Origin: Allantophomopsis cytisporea
Lineage: Eukaryota; Ascomycota; Leotiomycetes; Phacidiales; Phacidiaceae
Length of the DNA: 64,000 nt
Direction: 5' to 3'
Assembly: GCA_024752435.1 (NCBI GenBank)
Contig: CP103037.1
Span: 310,001 to 374,000 of the forward strand
Both the position numbers and the translations under genes were made by a program. This document shows, piece by piece, positions 24,368 to 34,000 of this stretch. The notes beneath the pieces were generated by a model. That model had not been told where the DNA came from. It saw nothing but the letters and a program-made list of their open reading frames with translations, and ran no database searches. Each line of letters opens with the position of its first letter. The first letter of the stretch is position 1.

Positions 24368-25354
24368 TTTAACTATAATTCTTTCTATTCTAAATCTCTG
24401 TAATGCAATACACGGATATACTACTACTACATACATATCCATCTATCCATCTCTACTATCTATCCATCTATCTATTTATCTGCCGATTCACTTCGTCTTA
24501 CTTCAACTTACTTCTTCTCCCCCGCTCGCTCCCTTTTCACTCTTACTCGTCTCTCGCTTTGGCTTCTGTAGCTTGTAGCCCTTTCCTTCTTTCATCCTAC
24601 ACTGACAGTACATTCGAGATTGGAACTCTTCTTCTTCTCCTCCTACTCCTCCTCGTCTTCCTTCTTGTCTTTTGACATCAATATCGACTTCTCATTCGAC
24701 ATTCGTCATTCGACCTCAATTAATAGGGACATTTACCTAGACATTCGCTCTCTACCTTATCCATATCTACTCAGCTTGTTCTATCGTTTCCCCAGCTACT
24801 TTACGTACTTCCTACTCTTTACTACTCGAAGTATTTCTATGACGACCATCTTTTCTTCACTTCCACTCTGCAACACTCATTCATTCAATTCGATTCACAA
24901 GAAATATTGCACGGCATTCATTTCACCTACATTAACACCCTAATTGAAGACTTCTGATTGCTTTGAGGCTTCTTTTTCCAACTTTTATCTGGAGCATAGA
25001 ATACTTTAGACTATTACTACCTTACGGCCTACGCTTACACGGACATTCATTCGTTGCACGGAGCATAAGCAACAGGCACAAGCACAAACAAAAACTGCCT
25101 ACAAACGACCTCTCGAGAGACGATCGATCCATTTCCACCTCCACTCACTTCACTTCCTTCCTTCATCCCATTCATAATCAATTCGGAAACGAGAGAAAAA
25201 GAGAGAGAAAGAAACAAAAAGGCATAAAATCACTAGACGACAAATTTCCAGGTCTCATAGAAAATTTGTGTCATCGTCGCGTCGCAGATCATCAGCAAAT
25301 CATTTCTCCCGTTGCTCCCGGAATAATCCCTCTTAGATCAACAAGGCACTGGTG

Positions 25355-25388
25355 CAGCAGCAGCACCACCACCACCACCACCACCACA
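25355..25388 (+). repeat. CAG/CAC trinucleotide repeat
   Basis: CAGCAGCAG runs into about eight CAC units, in the presumed long leader of the TBC gene. Confidence 0.85.
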
Positions 25389-25640
25389 CGGACAAGGAAA
25401 TAATCAAGTCCAGGGGCCGCCCATCCCCCACCCCCCTTCCCTCTCCTCTGTCTCTCAAGACTCAGGACTCAAGACTCTAAAGAAGATAGTCTGACACTGC
25501 ATCCGCAAAAAAAAAGATCAAGCCAAAGCAAGCCAAGGCTAGATCTAAAAGAAAGCAGACAGAAGGCAGACAGAAAGCATCCTGAGAGAAGCCCGTTGTC
25601 CAACTCTCCAAGTGGAATCTTCAATTTTAAATCTACCGAT

Positions 25641-25677
25641 ACCACTACCACTACCACTACCACTACCACTACTACTA

Positions 25678-25714
<37 letters not shown>
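25641..25714 (+). repeat. ACC/ACT trinucleotide repeat
   Basis: About 24 units, first alternating ACC ACT, then mainly ACT. An ORF across it would encode poly-threonine, but nothing else supports coding. It lies about 450 nt upstream of the TBC-gene start, probably in its 5' leader or promoter. Confidence 0.85.
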
Positions 25715-25715
<1 letters not shown>

Positions 25716-26165
25716 TCTCACCACCACTACCATCATTACTACCTACTCCTACCGACTACCTTCACACCTCTCTTCCTCTCACTCACCCACTGTCCACTGC
25801 CTTTCCATATCTTCGACTTTGACCTCGTCATCATTCACCACCATCATCCATTCAATCGGTTCAATCATTCAAAGTCGAGTCCTCGACATCTCTATCTGTT
25901 GTATAATAATATCCTTCCTACGAAACTAATCATTCAATCACGACGAAATCACACAAACTTATCGCGGTCGCTGTCTTTCCCTTTCCCTTTCCTTTTCCCT
26001 TTCGTTTAATCACGTCAACCAAAAAAAGCCGATAATAATCACGATCCTCCGAATCACGAATTCGAAGTCCTAAATATTAAAACAACAATAAGCACAAGAC
26101 GGACCAAACTTGCAAGAACAGGAATCAACAACTTTTCAACGCTTTCATTCACAGCGAATGATGCA

Positions 26166-28469
26166 ATGTTAGCCTCAGAGATTGGACCAATTCCACCAAC
26201 CCCCGAGTTGTCTGAATCGAAATCCTCGAAATCCTCATCCTTCCACTCGATCCATTCCGACGACGATGGCAGCATACTGGCCGATGCGACCCATTTCGAG
26301 GAGATCGGACTGGAGGACGACATGCAAGATCACGAAATCTACTCGATGAGATCCCCACCCAGTAGCACGATCGCCAAATTCCCACCCACCACTACCCCCA
26401 CAACTCGTCCACAGTCTGCTGGACGCAGGAACACCACGTCGCGTCCCCCGTCGAGCAGGTCTCACCATTCCGGCATCGCACACAGAGAATTGACTAATTC
26501 AAGACTGAGAGAGGCCGCGAGAATTATGGGGCCTGAGAGAGGCGCTGCTAAGGAACCCCATCCACATGCGGGCTTGATGCCTTCGCCAATGTCAAAGAGG
26601 GGCTTCGTGAGCCCAAGTACTCCAAGTCTGGGCCAGCGTCACCGCAGCCCTTCACCATCTCTCAGCCCCAGTGCTGCAAGAATGTCCATTCAGGGTCCTA
26701 ATGTCGGGCGCAGAGGTAGCTGGAACTCTACACGGGAACGCAAGACTGCGCTGGAACTGGAGAAGGAATGCGACGAATTGGACGATGGCGATGACGTACC
26801 CGATGAGTGCTTCCTCGAAAATGTGCCTATTTCTCCGAGACCGCCCATGGAGCGAATTCGCAGTCAACCACCTTCTGCGGCCGCAAGCCCTGAACGCCCC
26901 GTGAAGGAGAAGAAGGTCAAAACAGCCGGCAATGGTACTCCAGCTGTCGCTCCAGCCCAGGGCACTCTCCGATCTCCAAGGACTTCGAGACCTGGAACCG
27001 CTGAACGGGCTATGACTATGGGTCAATTCCCAATGAACCTACCAAGCCCGAAGACGGCGAGAGCAAAGAGTTGGACAGCCGCATTGTCGGAACTCAGTGC
27101 TGAAACGAAGGCCTTGACTGAGGCACTCGAAGACTTCGCTGAAGAAGAGGACAGCTCGCGTGCCCGGGACCCCAATGCGCGACGAAGCTTCAACGTTCCA
27201 CCGAGGTCTCAAGCCGGCAAGGCGCGAGTCAAGTCGTCGATGGCCGAGCTGCCACCTCTCCGACGAACCGACATCATGATCGATCCTCTCCCGATCTCGA
27301 AGGAAAAGGAGGCCGTACTCAGTCGCACACGGCCCTCCTGGTTGCCACCCAAGAACCCGTTGGAGGAGAAGCGTCACCTGAAGGAATACCAGCGCATGAT
27401 GGCACTTTCCGCCGAGGCTGACCGCAAGCGCGAGGAGAAGCGTCGCGCAAAGGAGAACTGCAGAGACGATACGGCCAACTCCCTACTCCGCATCTGGGAG
27501 GAACATGTCATCCCCAACTGGGACGCCGTCACGAAGCAGAAGCGCACCCGCGAGCTTTGGTGGCGCGGTATCAGCCCGCGCTCCAGAGGCGCCGTCTGGC
27601 AGCGTGCTATCGGTAATGAACTTGCGCTCTCCGAGCAGGGCTACACTGCGGCACTCAAGAGGGCGAAGGACCTTGAGGCTCGTATCGCGGCTGGAAAGGC
27701 GACAGAGGCGGAGATGGCTGGTGCGAATTTCGAGAGGATTAGAAAGGATGCGACTCTTACATACCCCGAACTCCGCATCTTTCAACCAGGTGGTCCGCTC
27801 CATGAATCCCTTGTCGACGTCCTCATGGCCTATGCTATGTATCGCTCGGATGTGGGCTACGTAGCCGGCACAAACGTAAGTTCCCTCTCTTCCACGCTAT
27901 CTACTCGAGTGGAAGAATGTATACTAACTACCCTCCCACAGACCATCGCAGCGCTCCTCCTTCTCAACCTGCCAACACCAGCAGACTCCTTCATAACCCT
28001 CTCCAATATCCTTAACCGTCCCCTCCCCCTCTCCTTCCACACCCATGACCACGGCGCCCAATCACGCGTCTACGACCTAACCTTCACAACTCTGGCCGCC
28101 AAAAACCCGCACTTGCACACCCATCTCGTTTCTCTTGCCTCTAACCCCTCAAACGCCGTGCGTATCCAACCCCACGAGTATCTCTATGACATCTACGCCT
28201 CCCTCTTCACCAACGTCCTCGATCTCGACAACGCTACACGCCTCTGGGACGTCTTCGTCTTCGAGGGTGACGCCGTGCTCGTGCGCGCTGCTGTCGCACT
28301 ACTCTCTGAGATGGAGGGAAAATTGTTCGGTGCTGGTGATCGCGGGGGTGTCCTGGAAGCTATTCGTGAGGGTGTCGCCAATGTCAAGGGCGCTGTTGAC
28401 GGCGCGGTCATTGTTAAGGAGGATGAGTGGATGAAGGCTGTTAGGGAGGCTGGGAAGGACAGGTCTTGA
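26166..28469 (+). CDS. TBC-domain protein, probably catalytically inactive Rab-GAP homologue
   Basis: Exons 26166-27875 and 27942-28469 give 745 aa. The 66-nt intron (GTAAGT, CTAAC, CACAG) is in frame and stop-free, so unspliced reading hides it. Residues 1-410 are disordered and Ser/Pro/Arg-rich, with many SP and RP sites. The TBC domain begins at WEEHVIPNW...RELWWRGISPRSRGAVW (about 440-480) and continues through YPELRIFQPGGPLHESLVDVLMAYAMYRSDVGY. The layout resembles TBC1D12/14-type proteins. Active TBC GAPs need Arg in IxxDxxR and Gln in YxQG. Here the first reads IRKDATL (about 524-530, Leu for Arg) and the second YVAG (about 565-568, Ala for Gln), so GAP catalysis is unlikely. A role as a Rab-binding scaffold in membrane traffic is inference. 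A 5-codon uORF (26158-26172) overlaps the start. Confidence 0.9.
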   Translation: MLASEIGPIPPTPELSESKSSKSSSFHSIHSDDDGSILADATHFEEIGLEDDMQDHEIYSMRSPPSSTIAKFPPTTTPTTRPQSAGRRNTTSRPPSSRSHHSGIAHRELTNSRLREAARIMGPERGAAKEPHPHAGLMPSPMSKRGFVSPSTPSLGQRHRSPSPSLSPSAARMSIQGPNVGRRGSWNSTRERKTALELEKECDELDDGDDVPDECFLENVPISPRPPMERIRSQPPSAAASPERPVKEKKVKTAGNGTPAVAPAQGTLRSPRTSRPGTAERAMTMGQFPMNLPSPKTARAKSWTAALSELSAETKALTEALEDFAEEEDSSRARDPNARRSFNVPPRSQAGKARVKSSMAELPPLRRTDIMIDPLPISKEKEAVLSRTRPSWLPPKNPLEEKRHLKEYQRMMALSAEADRKREEKRRAKENCRDDTANSLLRIWEEHVIPNWDAVTKQKRTRELWWRGISPRSRGAVWQRAIGNELALSEQGYTAALKRAKDLEARIAAGKATEAEMAGANFERIRKDATLTYPELRIFQPGGPLHESLVDVLMAYAMYRSDVGYVAGTNVSSLSSTLSTRVEECILTTLPQTIAALLLLNLPTPADSFITLSNILNRPLPLSFHTHDHGAQSRVYDLTFTTLAAKNPHLHTHLVSLASNPSNAVRIQPHEYLYDIYASLFTNVLDLDNATRLWDVFVFEGDAVLVRAAVALLSEMEGKLFGAGDRGGVLEAIREGVANVKGAVDGAVIVKEDEWMKAVREAGKDRS

Positions 28470-29588
28470 AGATGAGTTTTCGTGAAGAGTGTATTGCATT
28501 TGAGCGGATCAGGTGGGATTCATGGATCGTTGAAAGATGGGATTCGGTGAAAGGCGGAACTGGTGATTTAATTTTCTAATGATTGTGCTTGGATTGGCGG
28601 CTTTGTGTGCTCTTTTGCATGCTTGCGTGTTGCATATTGCAACGGCTGCGCTGCTGGGGCTGCTCTGCTTGGGTGGTTTGCTTTGGTTTACTCATTAGGG
28701 AGTTGGCCTGTTGGCGCGTTGGCGCGTTGTGTTGCTTAGCATGAGAATGTATATGAGAGTGTATGAGAATTTATGGTTTTGTGGTTTGTGTGCTTTGGAG
28801 GCCTTTTGTGTGTGCGCGTGTGTGAATATGTGAGTTTGTATGTGTGTATGTGCATCTGTACAAGTGAATATTCGACTGCGATCTGTTAAGAGGATTCGAA
28901 TGCGAGTTTGATGCTTTGTGCTGATAGATGTAATTGATGGGTTGATTACCCTTGTTGATGAAGGCTGGTTATGTTGATGGTGTTTATGGTCACGTTGATC
29001 ACGTTGATCACATTGCTGGTTTTGGCGATTACTGTACTGTATTGACGAATGATGACTGCGTTCCTGACTAATGACTGATGACAATGCCACAAGTGACACA
29101 AGATTTTCAGCTGAATCTACTGTAAGTTTACAGAACTGCGTCATTACGCGAGTTCAGATTATGCTTTTTGTTTTATTTTTGATGGCGATGCTGAGGGCGA
29201 GGACAGTATATGGGTAGGGATTTTATACTTGCCGGGGTGAGGAGTTGCTTTTGTTTGCTTGTTGTGGTATTTGATATGTTGCTCTGTGATCGATTGAGGA
29301 CTTGTTGACAGGGAAATACAATGATATGCCAGGACCAGTTCTCCTTTTGTTTGGTATTGATGAGTGGGTGTATGCTTGCACTCTTGATTACGCATGTCTT
29401 GGTATAGTGGGGGAGCAGCATATGAATGATGATATATAGATTGTATACTTTTAAAATGCCATAGATATTATAAGTATCCATCCATTCAAACCACTTGAGG
29501 CCAGCTCATTGAAATCAGCCAATATATCGTAGTCAAGCCCAGTGCATCACCAATATCTTTGCATACGCTCAAATTTCGCCCCTTTCCA
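28470..29588. other. Intergenic region between convergent genes
   Basis: Holds the 3' ends of the TBC gene and of sph3. It contains TG-rich tracts (about 28805-28855), TTGGCGCG units (about 28703-28728) and tandem CACGTTGAT units (about 28991-29008). No gene recognised. Confidence 0.5.
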
Positions 29589-30463
29589 TCAAGACGAAGC
29601 CAAATCGCCCACAAAAGTATCCCAATCACTCCCCCAAGAATCATACTCCGCATCACTGACAAACAAACCCGGAATACCTGATTGCCGTACACTCCCAACA
29701 ACCTCCTTCAAAGCGCCGGCATCCCCCCCAAAGTCATGCAAAATGATCGAGCTCTTCCCCCTCAACGCCTTCGGCACGGCCGCCAGACTACTCACACAAT
29801 CAAAGTTCTCAGCATAATCCTCAAACACAACTATATTATCCGCGAGGTTGAAGAAGCGCGCATCCACAACAGTACCCGGGTTAAAGATAACATTGGGCCT
29901 CGAAGCAGACGCCGAGGACCGCGTGGAATTCGCCACGGACGGCAGGGTAGCCCGCGCGTATGTGGCGGCCTCTTGCAAGTATGCGTACGCGGCGCCCGAG
30001 TAATCGTTCGGCGCCTCGTCGAAGAAGATGCCGGACACGCCGATGTTGGCTCCCGGATAACTCGCCCAGCCGGCGTAGGTGTCGATGTCGGCTTTGACGT
30101 CTGCTATCGGACGCGTCGTTGAGAGGACGTGGACGTAGCCCAGGACGTTGGCGTTGGGGAAGGTCTTGAGTTTGGCTACGCCGTCGATGTAGTCGGATTC
30201 GGGGTAGGGTGGTGAGCCCGGGCCTGAGTTGGGATTCACGACTATGGTCATGTCTAGGGTTGGGTTTGCTGAGAGGGCATTGTAGAGCGGGGTCCAGGCT
30301 GCTGGGGTTGGGAAGATGTATAGCGGGAGGAGGAGGAAGGGCGTGGTGATCATTGTTGGAGGTGGGGTCGGGTTTAGGAGGGATTTAAGACGTGATTTTC
30401 TGGGGACTTGGTGTCAGCTTATTTGGTCGTCCTGAGATGGAGGTCTTATACTTACAGACTCAT
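29589..30463 (-). CDS. sph3: Spherulin-4 family GH135 glycoside hydrolase (Sph3-like), GAG cluster
   Basis: On the minus strand an 8-nt first exon (30463-30456, ATGAGTCT) is joined across a 56-nt intron (GTAAGTAT donor, GCTGAC branch, CCCCAG acceptor) to 30399-29589, giving 272 aa. Starting at the internal Met (30353) would lose 18 residues. The Spherulin4 TIM-barrel is clear: LLLPLYIFPTPAAW at the start, GYVH, then GIFFDEAP with Asp/Glu at about 130-131 and VVFEDY with Glu at about 196. These match the catalytic acidic residues described for Aspergillus Sph3. In Aspergillus Sph3 is an endo-acting hydrolase of N-acetylated galactosaminogalactan and is needed for its production. The model shows no signal peptide or membrane anchor, unlike Aspergillus Sph3, so the N-terminus deserves checking. 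It lies next to gtb3, same strand. Confidence 0.9.
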
Positions 30464-31038
30464 AATGGTGATTGTCCTGACGGAGAGATGGAGATGGCCT
30501 GGGAAGCCCCTGATTAAGGGGGACACTTCGTGCAATCCTTGAAAAGGGAATGCCTCGTGAAGCCCCTGAGGTAGATAACCACTGGGGAAGGAAAGCTTGG
30601 CTTGATCTTAGGCTATTTGTAGCTGCCAGAAATGATCTCAAGGAGATAAGATAGGTTGTTAGACCATTGATAAAAATCTCGGGTGAAGCTACGATGTCAT
30701 GCGTCTATGATATTTAGGACGATGTTTATGCGCCATATAGTAAGAAGGGAGTAGATGGCTTATCAAGGACCACAGGATTCTCCAGCAAGAAATGAATAAC
30801 GCAAGGTTATCATCGTAATTAATGCAATCGTTATGTTTGCGAGCAAGGGATCTCCGCAAGCGGACTTGGTGAATATTAACTTTAAAGTAAGCAGACTAAT
30901 ATTTTCAAGCGTATGCATAATAGATGTTTACTAAAAATATTCAAGAATCCCAAAATACCGCGCAGATGATGAAAGCAGAGAATAGAAAATATCTTAGTTC
31001 CCGATTTCCATAGACAAAAGAAACTGTTGTTTGCTATA
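30464..31038. other. sph3 promoter / gtb3 3' region
   Basis: 575 nt between two minus-strand cluster genes; AT-rich, no ORF with support. Confidence 0.5.
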
Positions 31039-34000
31039 CTATAATGGTACATTCTGCTCCCCCGCATCCGCCACATGCGTCCGCGGAATATCCCTTGCCA
31101 TCGATGCAGAGCTGGCAGCTACATTGACTCCTGAAACCTCCTCTAGTCCCACCTCTACATCTGATACACGATGAGGCAATGGCTCGTTCTTTGTTGAAGG
31201 CTTCTCGGCCTCAATTCCAAAGTCCTGCCACGGCTTCTCCACCCACATACTCCCGGGATTTGCTACCTCAACATATCTAGGCACAGACTGTTCGCCCCAT
31301 CTCTGGTGCAACGTCGCAAGCTGATTGATTCTGGGGTTAGCCCTCTGATCAGCAAGATGTCTCTGTGCCCAGTACATCTGTTCATGTTCTCTGAGATACC
31401 TCTCGCCATTGAACTTCCTCAGCACCACGTCGCGTAATTTGAGTCCTAAATTGCGGCGATCAGCCGCCTTGTCATTCATGCGCTTGGAAATCCATTTGAC
31501 ATCTGCGGCGGTGAAGTTGAGGGGTAAGGGAGACGGTGGCGTCGGGTCTTCGCAGTATTGAGCCCAAGGTCCCATCATCGCGAGCAGTGAAATCTGCGCA
31601 CGAGCAAGGGATAGCGGGTCATTTGGAGGAACTACCTCGCCATACCGTACGTCCGGATCATCAACACTTGTAAGTACCTGGGCTGTGGCGCCCACTTCGG
31701 TGGCGACGATGGGAATTCCTGATAATGCTGCCTCTCCAATCGCCAAAGGAAGTCCCTCAGAAAGTGAAGAATTCATGAATAGCCAGGCGTCTATGAGAAC
31801 TTCTTTTGGAGACCCAAAGCCACCCAATTTGACAGTCTTCGCAATTCCAAGATTACCAATCATAGATTCGGTTTCAATTGCGTAGGAAGGTTGACGATCT
31901 TGAGCCCCGTAGACTACGAGGTTATAATTCTTGAAGCCAAAGTCATTGATGATGATCCCAGCTGCTGAAATAGCATTTTTCACATCCTTGATGAACTGTA
32001 CGTTTGATAACATAATGACAGTAGGATCCGATGTTCTTGTAGTTTCGACCGGGTTAAATTGTTCCATGTTGCTGATACCATTTGTGATGGGATCAATTTT
32101 TCGCTGGAAAACTGTCTGACTTCCTCGGAGACCTTGATCAGTGCCAAGTTCAGCTTCCCAGATACTGTGAAAGATTAGTATTCGTCTATAGCTACAAAGA
32201 GTTGATAACTTACGGGTTATAGATGGCTGTACATGGAAGGATAACATCGGCATGCGTGTAAGCTAAATGAGATGCAAGCTTCATTGCCCCAAGCAGCATA
32301 CTCTGCACCGAGATAGGAAGAATACACTGTGCTGGGCTGATGTTCAAACAACTCTCTCTCCACATGATAGCATGGTCCCAAATTCCCCATGTTGTACCTC
32401 TTCTAAGCTTCAGGATCATACCATAAAGCGAAGAAATTCCATGGTGTGTGCTCTGGAATACTCTAGGTACATTTTCAGGTACCTTGACAGAGAAAATGAA
32501 GAAGTAAGAGATGTAGAGCTCCATTGCTTCATCGAAATCACGAGCTGTAGGCCGTTCGATAAGGAAAGCATCATTTGGATCCTTGATGTTGGGATCCTGA
32601 TATTCTGCCAACCAAGACTCGCGCCAAGCTTTCTTGACTGCCTTAGAGCGCCATGTGGTTAGGTAGTCGTTGTCCTCAAAGTAGTAATTGAGCTTCAAAA
32701 TGACTTGGGTGTATTCTAGCAAATCGGCGTTAGAGAATCGGATTGTACGTGCACCACGAACAAATGTCCCTTTATACAGATTAGCAAAAATTGAAGTCAT
32801 AGAATAAAGGAACCTACTTAAGAGTGGGATAAAGATCCCCTTGATATCTTCTTGGACTCGCGTCTTTCGAATACGATGTTCGACCTGTGACTGAAGAAGA
32901 TTTTGAAAGAGACCGTGGGTAGGGCTCTTGCCATCCAAGCCCCATAGAGGAAGATTCTTCACAGCTTGTACATTCTTTTCGACCTGGAACCTTGAAATTC
33001 CATACTCATTTGCACTTTCCGTCAAAGCATAGTTCCTGACCGTAGTATGGCCATCGACTAAGTCTCTTCGGCAGTTTGAGACACCACCTGGCGCATCTGG
33101 CCAACAGCCTGTATCAGTAAAGATAACAGCAACACGTTCATCCGTGTCGATGTAAGCATCTTCTGGCTTTGGTGTCACATGGTTGGCATCTTTGGAGAGT
33201 CCCATAACAAAAAGGTCTGCTGGTCGGATCATAAGCGTTGTCTTTGCAGCAATATCATCAGAAATTTCGATTGCGGACACAATTTCCTGCATGTGCTTAT
33301 CGAGATAGTTCCGGGCCTTGGAAAAATAGGCAGCGTCACGTAGTCTCCAGTATTTGCGCAACAAAGGCTCTTTGCGAAGTATTTTCTCATCGAGCAAGCA
33401 GGCAGTACATGCATCCAAGGTGGTGGTTGCAGCCCACTGTTTCCAAAGAGCAGTCCTGAGACGTGTAGTCGACAAAGGATTGTGTACAACAGTTCCCTTG
33501 GAAAATATTGATTGAGATTTCTTCTTCGATTTAACCTTGTCATCATTGGATTTCTTCCCTTTGAAAACTATCGACTCAATAGTCGATTTAGAATGATAAA
33601 AAAGGAGATCTTCTTCTTCAAATGAGGCATTGATTGGCTTTACTAGAAGTCCATGCTTGTCGTCAAACCCTTGCATACTTTCACTAGATTCGACGAGATG
33701 ACCATCAGAATCATGGGTTTTGATGAGAATAGAGGGATCCCTCTTATGAGAATACTTCCATTCGTACTCATGATTACCAGAAAAATTCGTAATAATGAGC
33801 TTCTGAACTCTGTCACTGACTGCCCAGTGTCCAAGATCAAGCTCTTTGTAGGTAGGCTTGGTACACCAGTATATCTCGTACTTGGTCCTGTCCTTGTCTT
33901 CTGCAACATAAATTCCACGCAAAAGTTCGGTGCTATTCTTAGGACTGGCTTTGTAATCGAAAGAAAACTTGAAAGCCTCTCCGTCCTTCATGCAATCACC

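Larger units (their letters stand above)
16553..26165. other. 9.6-kb gene-poor, repeat-rich region
   Basis: No gene is supported on either strand; the ORFs here are short and simple in composition. The region contains many short tandem repeats (19311-19335, 22984-23027, 23309-23335, around 24063-24130, 24334-24367, 25355-25388, 25641-25714) and GGTACC/TAGGTACC-like words around 22840-23110. From about 24400 to 26165 the plus strand is pyrimidine-rich and ends in a CCCTTT-rich tract (25975-26007), so this part is probably the promoter and a long 5' leader of the TBC gene. Non-coding transcripts cannot be excluded. Confidence 0.5.

Noticed and set aside
25596..26009. ORF containing a poly-threonine run
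   Set aside because: It comes from the ACC/ACT microsatellite; nothing else in it looks coding, and it sits in the probable leader of the TBC gene.
29589..30353. sph3 starting at the internal Met (254 aa)
   Set aside because: A well-formed intron directly upstream joins in frame to an ATG exon, adding 18 residues.
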